From: Taeniopygia guttata
Taxonomy: Eukaryota > Chordata > Aves > Passeriformes > Estrildidae
Reading direction: 5' to 3'
Assembly: GCF_048771995.1 (NCBI RefSeq)
Contig: NC_133024.1
Location: 2,981,001 to 3,045,000 of the forward strand
Length of the DNA stretch: 64,000 bases
A program made the translations under genes and the position numbers. Under the pieces are notes generated by a model. That model saw only the letters and a list, made by a program, of their open reading frames with translations, was not told where the DNA came from and ran no database searches. This document shows positions 51,202 to 64,000 of the stretch, piece after piece (position 1 is the stretch's first letter; each line of letters begins with the position of its first letter).

Positions 51202-51207
51202 TTTATT
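51202..51207 (-). terminator. Candidate MYH15 poly(A) signal
   Basis: AATAAA on the minus strand about 90 nt after the MYH15 stop codon, followed by a U-rich stretch. This implies a short 3' UTR. Confidence 0.6.
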
Positions 51208-51295
51208 TCTGTAAGTGCTTATTTTTTTCTGCATCTGCTTTCAGTTGTGCCTGATTATGTCAAGTATTTTCTCATATTTGTCAGCTTGGACTTTT

Positions 51296-63837
<12,542 letters not shown>

Positions 63838-64000
63838 CTGCAGGGATAGAAAGGCCACAAGGTTACCTACAGCAAACCCAAAACAAACAGCCCCTAGAAA
63901 TCCAAATGGAAGCTTAAGCTTCTTCTTTCCTTTTTGCCTCTGTTTTTGACAGTCCAGGTCAAGCGAGGTGAAAATTGTTTGAAGTCATCCCTAACTGGTG

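Overview
This is a piece of a bird nuclear genome. The evidence is long introns with GT/AG borders, CpG-island promoters, CR1 LINE fragments, avian ERVL-like LTR pieces, and a gene order that matches human 3q13: CD47 - IFT57 - HHLA2 - MYH15. All four genes were recognised from exon-by-exon translation with consistent splice phases. The species cannot be named from the sequence; a passerine is only a guess.

Layout. 1-10.3 kb: CD47 on the minus strand, with the signal peptide, IgV domain and four membrane segments in the window; the last membrane segment and tail lie beyond base 1. A CpG-island promoter covers about 9.75-10.7 kb. 10.7-25.9 kb: an intergenic stretch with no convincing gene. It holds a CR1 fragment, a near-perfect 160-bp inverted repeat with an ~850-bp spacer, and a perfect RFX X-box match. 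26.2-39.6 kb: complete IFT57 on the minus strand (11 coding exons, 418 aa), with its own CpG island and a near-consensus X-box just before the start codon. 39.9-40.4 kb: a CR1 LINE fragment between the head-to-head promoters of IFT57 and HHLA2. 41.5-48.9 kb: HHLA2 (B7-H7) on the plus strand, with signal peptide, IgV, IgC, IgV, membrane segment and a cytoplasmic tail whose reading frame is ambiguous. 48.9-51.3 kb: the convergent HHLA2/MYH15 3' region, with two old ERVL-like LTR fragments. 51.3-63.8 kb: the last 12 coding exons of MYH15 on the minus strand (C-terminal 612 residues of the myosin rod, ending KKVHEEE); the motor and proximal rod are off the right edge.

How the genes relate. CD47 (the 'don't-eat-me' ligand of SIRP-alpha) and HHLA2 (a B7-family T-cell and NK-cell ligand) are both cell-surface immune regulators, but they are not close relatives and nothing shows joint control. 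IFT57 is an intraflagellar-transport (IFT-B) subunit and MYH15 is a sarcomeric myosin. The block is conserved synteny, not an operon-like system. I found no undescribed multi-gene system. The points most worth checking are the HHLA2 tail, a candidate 39-nt CD47 micro-exon, the inverted repeat, the LTR fragments behind HHLA2, and rearranged MYH15 exon borders.
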